Program-made: the position numbers and the translations under genes | Shown here: in pieces, positions 1 through 11,939 of the stretch | How positions within the stretch are numbered: position 1 is the first letter of the stretch | How the letters are laid out: the number at the start of each line of letters is the position of its first letter | Assembly (NCBI GenBank): GCA_030549495.1 | Contig: JAUIRK010000142.1 | Location: forward strand, 124,001-188,000 | Direction of reading: 5' to 3' | Source of the DNA: Nectonema munidae | Taxonomy: Eukaryota; Nematomorpha; Nectonematoida; Nectonematidae | Length of the DNA: 64,000 nt | The notes under the pieces: generated by a model | What the model was told of the DNA's origin: nothing | What the model saw: only the letters and a program-made list of their open reading frames with translations | Database searches by the model: none

Positions 1-900
1 ATGTTCATTTTTTATGAAAAGCAATCAAACCTGCCTAAGAATGCTTTCAATATGAAAATTCATTATCACAAAAAATATTTTACTCTGTAATATTTTACTA
101 TTATATTACCCGATAAATTAACAATGCTTTAAATGATGAATTTATTGTTTACACATGTTTTTGTAGCAAAACAGTCTTTCAAATTTGTCTACTGTGCTGT
201 TTTTACAATGTTTTGGACTAAAGAAGAGCGACCAAACTTTTTCCTCTCTGCTTTCTTCACCACTAGAATCAGAGTGATTTTTTGAGTCTTCTAGTATTTT
301 TTGAGCCTTATGTCTTCATCGTTCAATAAAGGAGCTGTCTTCTTCACATTGCTATCAACATTCAACAATTTATCAACTGACAGGTGACTGCTGGCTAGTA
401 TAAGGAATTTGCAAAGTATCAGCCAGTGAATTTAAACCACTTTGCAATTCTTGTATGATAGAGACTTTTTTGAATTTATAATCTCCGTTTGTGATGAAGA
501 ACGTAAAATGGAAGGGGGACGCCAGCAATTGTAGATAGTGGCATTCAGGGTTAAGGGTTAGTATTATAATAATATTATTTATATTACAGTGTTTACTAAA
601 ATTCTGGAGTCGATTCTTTAAGCATTAAAAAATAAGTTAATAAAAAGTTGGTCTTTGTGGAGAGTGCTGCCTTCTTTAGTCAAAGTGGGAAGCGAAGAGT
701 TGTTCTTGGATTAGCGACGTTTTTAAGCATTTGCACTCGGAGCGCGCGATATCTTCCTTCCGACCAGGGTTGTGCAGTCACGAAAATATTTGGCGACTCT
801 GACTTCGACCCCACTTTTTTATAACTTTGCGATTTTGACTTTAAAAAGTTATAATTATGCAACACCAATTACTCTGTTTCAAGCAGTATAAATCTTCAAA
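1..900. other. AT-rich spacer with a coding-like minus-strand relic
   Basis: No gene can be supported here. On the minus strand, roughly 190-520 reads as a long, mostly open peptide with an acidic, serine-rich C-terminal stretch (DSSGEES and similar), interrupted by several stops. That is the texture of a decayed transposase tail, but I cannot name a family. Confidence 0.2.
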
Positions 901-2930
901 AAGTCTGATGACATGTACGATGATAGTTCAAGGTCGTTTGTGAATGCTAATTTTAGACAGTCTTTGAAAGATTTCTTGAATTTTAGACATTTCTTCTTTG
1001 TGATGCAGGCAAAAAGTGTTATCTATTTTCTTCAACATAATTTATTAAAAGGTTCTATTGTTTGTATTTGTAGTTTGGTGTCTTTCTTGCTTTGTCTTCA
1101 AAACGATTTTCAATTTATTGATTATAAACTTTTTATCAAAGACAAAAGAATAAAAAGAAATCTACTCATAAACTGAGTTTTGCTCGTTTACAGGCTAATT
1201 TTAACATAAAATAAAAAAGGTGAGTCTTTGATTTTATTCATTTTTCAGTCTTTTTCTAGGAGCTGCAAAAATACAAGGCTTGGACACAAATGATGAACAT
1301 TTTTATGTTGTGTTTTTGTAACGTTGCACACTAAAAAGAGTGTCTATTAATCTAGCATATATGAATATAACTATTTATGAAATCGGAGTTGGAGTAAAAG
1401 TTAACTAGTATAGTAAAGTTTATACTAACTATTTTTAGTAAAGTTTCCACTATATATAAAATCCACAACTCTGATTCCGACTCGATAAACCCTGAGCTCC
1501 AAGTTGATTTAATCGTTTCCAAAGCAGAGCGGAAAGAGCAACTTTTAAAGGATACTCGTTTTAAGGATGATTTATTGTAATCAGCCGTAATGGGCTTTGA
1601 AACTTTAATGATCCATATGTGTGAAGTCGTTTTTGGCGTAAAGGACAACATTACTAAGGAAAGTACGTACAAATATTTTGTGCCTAAACTTGATGGATTA
1701 TTGAGGCATATATATATAAGATGGATTATTGAGGGAATATAACTTTGGAGCTAAAAATGAATAGACAGAGGGATGCTGAGGTAGACGGTTTACCGAGGGA
1801 AAATACAAAGAAAAATTAAGAAAATCTGAAGAGTGACGCAAATTCAGAGCACGCATTTTTGAGGTTTCACTGTACTTATAAAAAGTTTTCTACACATATA
1901 TCCCATTTTTAAGTATGCATAATTTAGTGAGGATGCTCATTTTTGTGAAAATCAATTAAACGTGTCAAAAAAATCGATCAAATCTGCCAATCAATGTCAA
2001 ATATATAAACTTCAAAATAAATTACACTCATCTTTGCTAAACATTTTCTTAATTTATTTAATAAACCAAATTTTGGTGTTTAATTCATCCAAAATATTTC
2101 ATTTGTCAGTAAATAAGGTATTTCAATAGGACCTCTAACCTTTTGGCTACAAATTCGTTATCAGAAGCTCTAATCTCTACGTCTTTTCTTCTATATTTAT
2201 ACAGTAAGTAAATTTGCTATTCAGATGATACTTTTGGTATCTCTACTTTTTTTGGATTTATTTTGAACAGATTTTACCTCCTCTCAAAGCATTTGGACTA
2301 AAGAATCTTTTTTTATAAGTATTGTGTATTTTATTATCAGGTGATATGAAAAGATATATTTGTCAACCAACTCCAGTTCAAAGGTTATATTTCTGAAGAA
2401 ATCATTTGTGATGTTCATTGTTCAATTACAAAAAGTTGTGCGCCTTCTTCACCTAAAAGACTCTCTCTTTCACGCAAAAGAAAAAAGATGGACAATTTCA
2501 ATTTAAATTTAAAATTATCTTGATAGTGACTAAATTTCCTGTGCCATTTTTGATAAATTTGACCTATTCTAAATTAGATTTCCTACCCATCTTAGTTAAA
2601 TGACCATTGTAATCCTAGATGATAAATCATAGGTTTAAAGATTTTTCATTTTTAAAAGAGGAACTTCTTTTTCACATTCAAAATCTTTTTTTGAAGCACC
2701 CAATATTAGATCAAAACACCACTTCCTTGTTCATTAGAACATGGTAGATCTTCCATTTAGTCAAGATACATATTTTTTTAATTATTTCTTTTGATCAGAC
2801 GTTCTCTTTTCAATTAGTTTTTACGTTGCTTCCTTCTCTCATACTAATCTTCAAAAGATTTTGTAGCACGTTTGTTTTTTTAAATAAATATTTCATACTC
2901 AAGATCATTGAGGAAAGTATTATGAGCCAA
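901..2930. other. AT-rich spacer, no gene seen
   Basis: This stretch is low-complexity AT-rich DNA with only short chance open frames (for example 913-1176 and 1352-1672). No domain, repeat boundary or RNA signal is apparent. Confidence 0.5.
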
Positions 2931-2934
2931 TATA

Positions 2935-3350
2935 TATATAAAAAATATATTTGTACTATATAACCAATATACAACGATTTTCTAAAAAATTTACAGAAAT
3001 GATTTTTTGGGAAAAAACTGATTTTCAGGCATCATTACAAATCCATTTAACACTTCCAGGTATTTTTTAACCGTATTAGCCAAAATGGAGTACAGAAATA
3101 AAACAAGCATAGTCGATTTGGTATAAAAACAGATATTTTATTTAAAATTTTAAAAATATTTTTGGAAACCGTTTTTAGAGGTAAACCGTAAATTTGGTTG
3201 CCATTTATACGTATTTTCGAATCCTAATTGCAAAAACTGAGTCCAGTAATGAAACCAACATGGCCGATTTAATGTAAAACATATATTTTATGTAAAATGT
3301 GAAGGAATGTTTTATTAGATATATTTCATCTTCAAAATTTTGATTGACAT
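2935..3350. repeat. Dispersed repeat with internal duplication
   Basis: The stretch around 2990-3170 matches, in reverse orientation, 27085-27285: both carry the same succession of an ACTGATTTTCAGGCAT-like block, a GCCAAAATGGAGTA-like block and an AAAACAGATATTTTA block. Within this copy a similar block recurs about 145 bases downstream (around 3226-3310), so the unit looks tandemly duplicated. No coding capacity is visible and the family is unknown. Confidence 0.5.
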
Positions 3351-3978
3351 TTTCTAAAAAGTAGCCCTGATTATTGAAAAAATTAAATACATAAAGTGTT
3401 ATGCGTTCAAAACTGTATATAATTATAAATTTTCAAGTAAATATCCAATATAGACACAAAGCTATAAGGTTAACTACAAATAATATCAAATTTTTGTTGA
3501 AAATGTTAAACTTTGATTTTTATTGACAGTTTTTGACATAAGAGAGTCATTAAATAAGAACTACAGATGGGCCTATGGTTAAGGAAGCAACCAGCGCAGG
3601 TAGTTGTTTATGTCTTGAGAAACGATAAAGAAAACTGGTGAGAAGAGATCTTGCTCATTTATTTATTTATCCTCGATTGGGGTCAGAGTCGGAGATTTGA
3701 AAGGGATGGGAGTGACAGTCGGTATCGAATGAAATGTAGAAATACAAATCAGATTTCTAAAAATAATTTTAAATAATGAAAAATGATTTAATTTTGGCCT
3801 TTCTTTAGTCGAATCTGGAATCAAGAATTGCGTGGAAAAGGATTCCATTTTTTAAGTGCTTGAGTAGGAGTCTCTGACATCGTAGAAGAGGATATATTTA
3901 TATAATTCATAAAAATGTCAGACGGCATTATTGAATACAAGTACAAGTACAAGTACACATAAGGCCAACACACTAATA

Positions 3979-4347
3979 TATAGCATTGCAAGTTCAAGTG
4001 AAATGTTTTCAAGTTTTAAGTAGTTTTATTTTTAGGTTTGACTTGAAAACTAATTTTTTATTGAGTTTAAAAGTATTTGATTTTTTGTTGAGAGAAGAAC
4101 AAACACAAAAATAGCAGAAAAAATGTTTCTTTTTGCTTTTAAAGTTAGATTGTTGTTGAAAAAAAAATAAAAAATTTCAAGGCGAATCTAAAGATAAAAT
4201 ACACTTAAAACTTGAAAACGGTACTTAAATTTGAAAACATTTTACTTGAACTTAAAAATGTTTAACTTGAATTTTAAAACATTTGACTTGAACTTAAAAA
4301 CGTTTCACTTGAATTGAAAACATCTCACTTGAACTTGTAATGCTATA
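3979..4347. mobile_element. MITE with ~35-bp terminal inverted repeats
   Basis: The left end begins TATAGCATTGCAAGTTCAAG and the right end is its near-perfect reverse complement, with about 35 paired bases and few mismatches. The interior next to the right end (4190-4330) is a degenerate ~22-bp tandem array of the kind AACATTTGACTTGAACTTAA. TA dinucleotides at both edges fit a Tc1/mariner-type target site, but that is inference. No protein is encoded. Related motifs occur at 22565-22640 and 28965-29360. Confidence 0.65.
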
Positions 4348-4349
4348 AT

Positions 4350-5200
4350 TTCCATGCATATTCTTTGATGTAAGATGAAATTTGGTATAGGTGTGGGTAG
4401 TATATGTTTATGAAACATATGAATTTTCACTTCTTTCACAATTTTAGAGAAAGGTAGGTATTGTTTTTAACAATTATCTCAACAAAGCTATTCCAGCACA
4501 GAGGAATTTTATAAGTGACACCTCCCTTACACTTAGCATTTTTAACTCCTTCGATATGAAATTTAACCGGAAGAGTCGTCTGCTATTATAAATGCTTTTT
4601 AATACAAATCTTCTGCTTTACATTGGGTATCGTCTGATTATTCTGGACGATAACGGCTTTCTGAAGTCGTGATGTTGCAAGAAAAAATAAATAATTGAGA
4701 GATGCACGTGTTGAAAAAGATTTGAAAGCAAACTCCGGCACTTGAATTTTGTGAATGTCCTATATTGGCAAACCCTTCACCAATACAAATTTTTCATAAG
4801 TTCTCTTTTGCAAAAAAATAAAATTTCGTTTAACGCCCTAAAGACCCGAATAATGAGACGATATTATTTTGGTAAAGTCGAAATATGTCGCCTGTCGTCA
4901 ATAAGCGGTCAATACAGCGCGACCCCAATTAATGATTGGGAATGGTAGTATCGATTCAATTCAGGAATTACGTAAAATTGGAAGGCCAAAATTCATTTGT
5001 CTAGCTATAATGTAGTGAATCTGTCGTTTCCAAGGAGGGCGCACATCCGGGGAGCATTGGAGGGGAGGGCAATGTGATTTCAAGGGGGAGAAAAATCAGT
5101 AATGTAGCCAGTCATTTGAATAGAGCCCATGCATTTGTAATTAAGAGAGACAAATATTTTGTATAGCTATAATTTAAAGCTTTAAATGTTTATCCTTATT
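4350..5200. other. Spacer with a hAT-end-like GC-rich scrap
   Basis: This is mostly unassigned AT-rich DNA. At about 5036-5095 a short GC-rich block (GGGCGCACATCC followed by GGAGGGGAGGG) resembles the left end of hAT copy B at 17903-17945. It may be a leftover terminus of a third copy of that element. Confidence 0.35.
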
Positions 5201-5204
5201 AATT

Positions 5205-8150
5205 ACTGTAACCAAGCCCGTCGATGGAGGGGGGGGGCAAGGGAGCTATGCCCCCCGAGATTTATTTTGCCCATCTGAAACTCCTTTTAAATATATAAAT
5301 GTATACACTTTCTTATATTGCCGGCCCCGATTTGCTCTCTCTCCTTAATCAGTTCCCCCTACCCGTACTTGAAGTCGGGCGTCGGGTTTTTATTCTAGAA
5401 ACAAATATATATCATCTTTATCCTTAGATATTCGTTTTATTTAATGTTTTAGTTTAGTTTTTTTTATCAATATGTCTTAGAATAGTTGGCAATGTTTTTA
5501 CACTTTGCTTAAAATTTTTGTTAATAAAACTTGGTACAAATAATTTCATTTTCATTTAATTTTTAGCGTATAACTTAGAGATTGGAATAGCTAATTTGTA
5601 TAAATTTAAAGTTTATAGAAATTTCTTCCAAAAATTTAAACCTTCAATTTCTATTTAAAATGGCCAAATTTAAATTCACGGCTACACACCTGTCAATTCA
5701 TAGACCCATTTCCTAAATAAATTTTCAAGCAATTTCTTTACTAACTGAAAATATGTGTAAAGTAGAATATGAAGATTATATAAGATGATTCTGTCTTTTT
5801 CTGTGTTACTAATCAAGCATGGTAAGATTTCTTGCTAAAAATTTTAAAATTTAATTTTAAGCAACAATGCATTTCAGTAGAGAGTAATCAATCCACATAA
5901 CCAATTCATTTGATATGAACTAGGCTTGTTGACAATTAGTGAGATGAGGGGCTGAGAAATATCTTTTAGCTCCTAATCTATATTGCATCGGATAGTGGGG
6001 TTGTCGAATAATCTGCTGTCGGATAAATGAGGTTTGTCTGTATTACAAATGAGTCCTCTAATACAACTCTTTCCATATGGTCTTTAGAAGACAGGCATGT
6101 TTAACCTTAGAAAACCAAATATAAAATCGGTTCAACCAAAAATTTAGCTCTTCAAAGAACTGTTTTCAATAACTGGTAAATAGCAATAAGGAGGGATAAA
6201 AAGTAAAGACTTAATTACATCTGATGTACTGTACTAAAAAATCGACACAATTGTTTATTCAAAAATTGTCTGAACAATCCAAATCTCAATGGGATGGATG
6301 GCATCTGCTTTGTCTAAATTTGGTTTGTTTTGGCCAATGTAACTCTCATATCATTACTCACTTCCCATGTTTCGGGATTTGGTTCAATGGCAGGCAACAT
6401 GAAAAACGCTAGCCCACACTCATATGTGGTGGCAAATCGAATCAGAGCAATCTTTGCAAACATAGGACTCTCCCATTTCAATCGGAAAATCGCTGAGATA
6501 TTTCAGAAAAACATGTTGTGCACCTCCTCAATCACCTAACCAAATCATCAATTACTGTTCTTGAATTAAGAAGTCTTCTGAGGCGAGATTACTAATCGAG
6601 ATTATAGACGGGTTTTTGATAAATTGATAGTATTTTTCTAATTTTTGTAGATTAAGAAAATAAAGAGTTATGAGCTCCAGGAAATCTTTATTAATGAAAT
6701 TTTATTTTCATCAACAAATATGTTCGAATATCGAGCAAAATTTTTCTTGTCAAAGAATGCAATTATTCCAGCTTCATTTTAAAAGCTGTCATTTTTTTAT
6801 TACAAAGGAGTACTCTGATCTCTTTTCCTTGCAACGCAGGATTAAAGGAATTCATATATTCAAAGATGTTCAATAAAAATGATAGAAATATACGAAAATG
6901 GACACCAGAAAATTCTACATGCATGTCTAGTTTGCTTTCTAGAAATTGCTGGCTTTCTTTTCATAGTATCGCTTGGAAAATTCTCCTTTGGAAAGCCACT
7001 TCACGTTTGAGTGCAGCGAGAGTTTTTAAAATTGAAAACAAACAAGATTTGAAGCATTTAATGAAATACATTGCTTTAATGACTTCATTGAAAACATTTT
7101 TCAACTGATTGGGTATGGTTTTATGGCTCAGCGCACTGGGTACCAATTACATCTGGAGATTGTTGCTTAGTCAGATTTCAACTTAATATGTGCTGTAAAA
7201 TCTTTTATCAATTTGCCAAATGTTTCTCCTACAGTTGTTTCGCAAAATAAAAAATTGTCTACCAGGTTCTTAATACATATTGTACGTAAATACAAGGCAG
7301 ATAAGTTTGCACCATCGATCGTTTCATCAATCTGAGCAAAAAAGTTGAAAATCTAATTCCGAATCAATAAAACCACGTTTGACATGTCACCAGACATCTC
7401 TTCTATTAGCCTCCTAACGGTATCCTTTGACAGGAAGATTGAATCTTACCACATCCAATATATCTTTGCAGCAAAGTAATATCAACAGTTCTGCTCTGTT
7501 GTATGACTTTTTGACAACAGATCATTTTTGAAACTTTTGAAACCATACTTATTTTGCAAAAACATTCCTATGTTATTTATCAAACATGAATTTGTGCAAT
7601 CGTTCAGCCAATAATTTTGTTTACCGAAATCGAATGCTTCACTACCAGCGCAAAAAAAGTGGCTTTAATGAAGTAGAACGAAATTTCAATTGTGAGTCGT
7701 CAAATTTCTTTTTTTAGCCATTAAGAAAAATGCACATTTACAAATTAGGCCTGAAAAGCAATAAAAGAAAAAAATAGCACTCAATTCAAAGACTAACTTA
7801 TTTATTCTTTTTAAATGTGATTTATGGGCAATAATGGCAAATGACCCATTGGTGCAATATTTTGCGAAAAACGATTCACACGTGTCCCCTTCTCGATCCC
7901 CTGGGAACTTCTTCGCGGCATGGCGGACTCAAGTTTGAAAAGTACTGAGCTAGAAGGCCGATGCAATCAGAATTACAAACAAGGTAATTTGACTTTATAA
8001 AATCTGCGCAGTTGTGTTCGGATTGAGAGCTTACAGTGAAAGTATAATGTCTGGTAATAATGGTGGTGTGTTCATTGGACTAAAATTTTTTTATAATAAA
8101 TTTTGAAAATTATAAAAAAAAATCTCCCCCCCCCCCCCCGAAATTTAAAG
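5205..8150 (-). mobile_element. ZBED-type hAT transposon, copy A (decayed)
   Basis: A degenerate hAT element lies on the minus strand. Its high-coordinate end (7900-8150) and its low-coordinate GC-rich end (5210-5400) both match copy B at 17899-20372 in opposite orientation, which is how the limits were set. Copy A keeps about 1.3 kb (roughly 5460-6780) that copy B lacks, including the C-terminal dimerisation region. The ends are G/C-run rich and the outer boundary is uncertain, because the flanking GTTACAGTAATTAATA is shared by both copies. Many stops and shifts make it inactive. Confidence 0.7.
6310..7960 (-). pseudogene. hAT (ZBED5/SCAND3-like) transposase relic
   Basis: Read on the minus strand, fragments in several frames follow the order of ZBED-family hAT transposases. 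There is an N-terminal stretch like the BED-proximal KFGFTSL region, a piece resembling the 'KPHTIAEELILPA' block, then LKNVFNEVIKAMYFIK (7146-6961 frame), a FNPALQGKEI-like stretch near 6830, and finally RFATTYECGLAF...DMRVTLAKT near 6340-6480, which corresponds to the dimerisation domain. Stops and frameshifts are frequent, so it cannot make transposase. An intact element would insert with 8-bp duplications. Confidence 0.65.
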
Positions 8151-8304
8151 AGTTTGTAAAGTATATTTGATATTCACAAATAATAATTGAAAGAACATTT
8201 TCTTTCCTGTCTTTCTAAATTTATGAAAAGATTGCTAACTCTCTTTTATCTTCCCAACAGATAATATAGAAATATCTGCAGCATATGTACAGCACGAAGA
8301 ACTT

Positions 8305-8900
8305 TTACTTTTTGTTTTCAAAGACATCATTAAAATATATTATAAATAGTAGAGGTTCTCCTACTGACCCTTGAGGTACGCCTATGTTGTAATTTTCTTT
8401 TATATTTGAAGTATTCACTTTCACAAATGATTTTCTATTAGTCAAAAGTAAACGAATCAAAGTCAGAGAAATCTCACTTATATACAGGATTAGCATATTC
8501 AATAGCAATTCTATGAATAACTAATCAAAAGACCCATCATATCTAAAAATACACAAATACAATTCTTATTAAAATCCCAATAACTAACTAACTATTCCTT
8601 TCACAAAAACTGAATCAAGATTCTCTACTGAGCTATGTTTATTTTTTTTAATATGGATTCACATGGCGTGATGTAAGTTTCATTGAATATTTATGTGTTG
8701 ACAAGATTCTAAAGTTCTTCTCTAAAAAAAGAATCAAACATAAAAGGCAAAGATTCATCTTCAACGAGTATGTTATTTTTGATTTCTATTTTACTTAAAC
8801 CAGTATTATTCGTGGAAAAATTTGTCTGTTTCCAAACTTCTTTGTTATTGGATCAACTTCTTTCCATAAAATTCCTATTAAACGTTTGTTTTGGAAGCCA
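8305..8900 (-). pseudogene. LINE reverse transcriptase fragment
   Basis: The minus-strand peptide contains LLTNRKSFVKVNTSNIKE followed by YNIGVPQGSVGEPLLF and IIYFNDVF, i.e. the RT region preceding and including the 'G(V)PQGS' motif of non-LTR retrotransposons (Jockey/CR1-like spacing). Upstream, near 8560, CICVFLDMM resembles the motif containing the first catalytic aspartate. The FADD motif and everything downstream are absent, and endonuclease is at most a trace, so this is a short internal relic. Confidence 0.65.
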
Positions 8901-9578
8901 AATGCATTTCTTATATTCAAAGTATTGAATTCATTTTTTATCGCATGGTAATTTTTTTCGTTTCTAATAATTTTTGTAAAGTTTATACTTCAATTTGATC
9001 ATATTTAGATCAAAGTCATCCATTTGTTTTTTCAGTGTTTATACTTATTTCCTTTGTAATTAAATAAAGTACAATAGCATTGTAAATTGATAGAAAACTC
9101 ACAGAAATTTCAATAACTCTTTTCCAAGTTGACATAAAAATTGTAATTGTCATTAACAACATCGATTTTAATATTTCCAGACTTTAATGTAAAACTATTT
9201 TAAAATAGAAGATAAGACCTTAACAGACTTTTATCATTGAGAGATATTTAAACATTTGAACGTTAGCATATTAGATACTAAGGGTCAAAGAAAAATTAAC
9301 GCAAAATTCAGGGTATTTTGTTAAAAGGAAGAAATTAAGCAAGCCTTACAAAATTGTTTTTTCGAAGCAATTTCAATTTGTAATTAAGAGAAATATGAAG
9401 AAAAAAATGTGCCAATAAGATGCAAATTAGCGCTTTTCTCATCACAGTGGTCTTCCTCGAGAATCAATAAAATGATGCCAACTAGAACCCTGTAGGCGCA
9501 GACCTAACACTAACCCTTTGTCGAAACAGGCTCCTTTTGTATTTTCTAAATCAGAGCCCGCACAAGAGGAAAAAATCT

Positions 9579-10386
9579 GTCTACACTAGGGTTGCCAGAT
9601 TTCAAAAATAAAAAATCGGGACACTTTTATGAAAGAATAATGTTAAGTTTATTACTAATAAAAACTAATTATTATTAAATTATTAATATAAATAATTTTA
9701 AACAAATGAATTTTTCGTGACACACAAAGCTGTTTTGATAAAATTGGGTTTAAACTTGACTAATTGTAACGTTAAATATTTATAAAATCTTATTGTATAG
9801 GCGTAATTTCATTCAGGCAAACGAGAACTTCAATAAAACTCTTTTTTCTTTTTTCAATTTTCATAATTCTACTGCTGAAAACAAAATCAAGAATATGAAG
9901 AAAATATAAGTAAGCTTCACTAAGAGGATTATTGAAAAATTCTAGAATAATCGGATGTCGGAATTACATATTATTATATTAATGTGTTTTTTCATCTTGA
10001 CATGGTTATGTATATTTTTTTTATTATTTATTTATCGTGTGTGAAATCTTTGAAGCGGCTCATTCTATTTTGAATTCACACGTTTTTTTGGTTATTATAA
10101 AAAATGAAGTTTGAAACCATATCAAAATGTAGTTACTAGACTTACGTGCCTTATATTTAATATTTTGACATATGTAATTAGATTTTTTTTAATAAATATC
10201 TTTATAAAAAATGATAAGATAAGAAAATTAAGTTTAAAATAAAAAATTTCATAATTCTAGTTTTTTTTTATGGAAGCTAAAATCGGGACAAATGGTGTCC
10301 CCTAGTTGTGCATTCGGGACGCGGGACAAAATATAAATCCGGACAAGTCCCGAAAAATCGGGACGTCTGGCAACCCTAGTCTACAC
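9579..10386. mobile_element. hAT-type MITE with 8-bp target duplication
   Basis: The element spans 9587-10378 (792 bp). It opens with TAGGGTTGCCAGA and closes with its reverse complement. Identical flanks GTCTACAC lie at 9579-9586 and 10379-10386, the 8-bp duplication diagnostic of hAT insertion. Subterminal sequence is rich in CGGGAC motifs on both sides (ATCGGGACAC on the left, several CGGGAC on the right). The interior is AT-rich without a transposase frame, so it is non-autonomous. Preservation of both TIR and target duplication suggests fairly recent insertion. Confidence 0.88.
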
Positions 10387-10389
10387 CGA

Positions 10390-11780
10390 ACCAAATTTTC
10401 TGTTCACCCTTCAATATACAACCTACAATCAACTAAAATGAGATTATTGGATCGAATACACAAAAAATTATAATGATTTATGCTTATATTTTGAAGTAAA
10501 TAATTTTTGGTTTTATTGAAATTTCTGAAGCAAATAAAACTAAAGTGACAATTCTCTGTCTTTATGTATGTTTATTATCTTTTGAAGAAAAGTTTTATGA
10601 AGACTAAACATCTGCAAAATTATTATAAAGCATAAAACATTAAATCATAGCAAAAAAGAAAATTGTTTTTTCGTTGAACAAAAATAAATATATAAAGAAA
10701 AAAAACTTGGAAGTCAGTTTCAGGATTAGGCAAAACAACTTTTGAAATATGATACGGTTCTTTAAGATTAGTAAGAGTACTAAATTTGATTTTCTGAAAA
10801 TAAAAAATAATTTGAATAAAATAATATAGATTTTTTGAGAAAATATGCCAGAAATATTTATTAATTTAGGAAGATTTAACAAAATTTTAATATTTGGCTT
10901 TAATATAAAGGCTAAGTTTAGATCAAATGACAAGCCTTCCTTGAAATGAGTTCAAAATGATAGTAAACAATAGCTTTTCCCATTTCTTAGATTTTATATT
11001 AACTAAAGAAAGATTCAGTGAACTTTTAATTGTTTTCTTTTTTTCAGGGCAAAAATGATACATTTATTTATTTACGGGTTAGTCTTGTCCAACCCGAATT
11101 ATACTAAAAAATTGTCTAAATTTACAATTCCCTGATTTTTAAAAATTTAAGAAATGAATCATTAGCTTTACTGATGGAAAATTTTGTACAAAATTTTTAA
11201 GCATCATTTTTAAGCTGGAATAAAATTAGCCAATAATAAAACTTTTTTTTAGTTTACAGGCACTAAACTTTTTTACCTAAAGAAATTTTTTAAGCCATTA
11301 GGATAAATTTATAGGTTTTCTTATATTATAAATTTTTTCTTTTAAGTTCTTACTTTAAGAGCAGTCTAATTCTTTTAATTATATATATTTATGATATTAT
11401 AGTTATGAGAGAGTTATTACTCGATTGATTATTTTTCATTTAAGTATTGGGAGCCTTGACGAGCTAATCCTTAAATTTGGATTATCTCGCGCGCTATTTG
11501 GCTAGCTGCCAAATAAAAATCGGTTTTTTTACGAAAATTTACAATTTTATAATAATGCAAATAGAATGCATGTTTAATCATATATTAAGTGTTAATATTA
11601 TAGTTTAAATAAAGATAATTTATAAAGGATTGTGTGAAAAAAATGCCAATTAATGCCCACTATTTTTGTTAAGGATAAATAAAAAGAAAAATAAAATTCT
11701 TATTTAAGATAATTTGCAAGCAAAAATGTTTACACTATTGACAACAATTGTGATTTCATTATTAGGTTTTAAATGTAAAC
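10390..11780. other. AT-rich spacer, no gene seen
   Basis: Very AT-rich sequence. The 97-codon minus-strand frame at 10640-10933 is built almost entirely of F, I, L, K and N and looks like composition, not a protein. No repeat boundaries were recognised. Confidence 0.5.
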
Positions 11781-11785
11781 CTACA

Positions 11786-11935
11786 ATGGGGGCGTGAGTA
11801 AGTTTGGTAAGGTATGAGATTTCGATAACTCAAAGTCTTGGGTTCAATCCCGCATCAAGTCTACTTTCTCAGCGTTCGATACAAGCGGCGCAATTGTACC
11901 TTCTCGGTGAAAACACACTATGGTACCTTTAGCTT
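11786..11935 (+). repeat. tRNA-derived SINE-like head
   Basis: A block standing out from AT-rich flanks carries a plausible A-box (TGAGTAAGTTTGG at about 11795) and a clear B-box (GGTTCAATCC, 11841-11850) about 45 bases apart, as in pol III tRNA promoters. The cloverleaf is not complete, and the sequence runs on into an unrelated tail (CTCGGTGAAAACACACTATGG...), so I call it a SINE rather than a tRNA gene. A second, diverged head occurs at 48155-48225. Confidence 0.55.
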
Positions 11936-11939
11936 TTAC

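Noticed and set aside
913-1176. 87-codon plus-strand open frame
   Set aside because: F/L/K/I-rich, no motif, in AT-rich spacer; chance frame.
1352-1672. 106-codon minus frame and a coding-looking plus-strand stretch
   Set aside because: Neither strand matches a known family and the plus strand has stops; kept as spacer.
10640-10933. 97-codon minus frame resembling a membrane protein
   Set aside because: Composition of AT-rich DNA alone gives F/I/L/K runs.
11786-11935. tRNA gene
   Set aside because: B-box is good, but the acceptor stem and full cloverleaf do not form; better explained as a SINE head.
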